Below, in pieces: positions 60,431-60,542 of a stretch of 60,542 bases of DNA. Below the pieces are notes generated by a model. It was not told the DNA's origin and made no database searches. It saw nothing but the letters and a program-made list of their open reading frames with translations. Within the stretch, counting starts at the first letter, position 1. Each line of letters opens with the position of its first letter. Both the position numbers and the translations under genes were made by a program. Origin of the DNA: Streptomyces sp. AC555_RSS877. Its GTDB lineage: Bacteria; Actinomycetota; Actinomycetes; Streptomycetales; Streptomycetaceae. Location: positions 1-60,542 of the forward strand of contig NZ_JAGMUK010000013.1 in NCBI RefSeq assembly GCF_019049245.1. Reading direction: 5' to 3'.

Positions 60431-60542
60431 TCAGGTCGGTATGAGGTCTGGCATGTCGCGGTGACAGGTGGGGCAGGCGCCGGTCCAGACCGCGAGGAGT
60501 AACTGCAGTTCGCGGGCAACCCGGTAGAGGCTCAGGCCGACG
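60431..60542 (-). CDS. Partial gene at the window edge, possibly transposase C-terminus
   Basis: The last 112 bases hold, on the minus strand, an open frame that ends 'LQLLLAVWTGACPTCHRDMP' then 'DLIPT' and a stop at 60431. Cys-x-x-Cys followed by His is seen. The gene continues beyond the window, so its family cannot be fixed. Confidence 0.4.
   Translation of the reverse strand, partial: VGLSLYRVARELQLLLAVWTGACPTCHRDMPDLIPT

Noticed and set aside
1..60542. CRISPR arrays, tRNA or rRNA genes
   Set aside because: No regularly spaced repeats and no cloverleaf or rRNA-like segment noticed on either strand.

Overview
The window is high-GC actinomycete DNA that can be assigned to Streptomyces or a close relative. 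Its left edge is a Streptomyces-type telomere: nested palindromes with TGC or TCC loops, starting about ten bases inside the canonical terminal sequence. A terminal-protein gene (tpg) and part of a tap gene lie further in. The window is therefore the left end of a linear replicon, either a chromosome arm or a linear plasmid. The sequence alone does not decide which.

Bases 1-6000 hold the telomere, an ankyrin/unknown/telomere-helicase (ttrA-like) operon, a two-TM protein and a small HTH/membrane-protein operon. Bases 6000-13500 hold a long stretch with almost no coding signal, an unrecognised 673-residue protein coupled to a GIY-YIG-like protein, and a SIR2-domain gene. Bases 13500-26400 hold a type IV AbiE toxin-antitoxin pair with a clear operator, an IS21 transposase-like gene that has lost catalytic residues, a frameshifted replication-relaxation gene, a large SpoIIE-type phosphatase/kinase regulator, a chimeric AbiJ-like/tap gene and an intact tpg. 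Bases 26500-38700 hold a sigma-like gene coupled to a DUF5753 gene and a complete Tn7-like core in one orientation: TniQ fused to helicase-associated domains, a second TniQ, TnsA, TnsB and TnsC. A divergent two-gene cargo of unknown function sits between the two tniQ genes.

The main inference is that roughly 1-39100 is one mobile unit: a Tn7-like transposon that carries a telomere at one end, its own telomere-replication genes (tap remnant, tpg, terminal helicase) and two target selectors. One selector carries the same kind of helicase-associated domain as the subtelomeric helicase. Reports of telomere-carrying Tn7-like elements in linear bacterial genomes exist as far as I recall. The TniQ-HA-DUF4096 fusion, the altered TnsA active site and the chimeric tap are the parts most worth checking.

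Bases 39100-60542 are ordinary accessory arm. They contain a RelE-like toxin-antitoxin pair, several broken genes, a secreted nuclease with an excalibur motif, a secreted HNH nuclease, a sigma factor with a coupled partner, a DUF488/XRE gene with its usual partner, a Rad50-like ATPase/GNAT pair next to AbiV, a dehalogenase-like hydrolase, an ISAs1 element, a zinc-ribbon/nuclease pair, an IS3 element and the edge of another gene. At least four genes are interrupted by single frameshifts, two of them in or beside C runs. Either true decay or assembly error should be considered when reading them.
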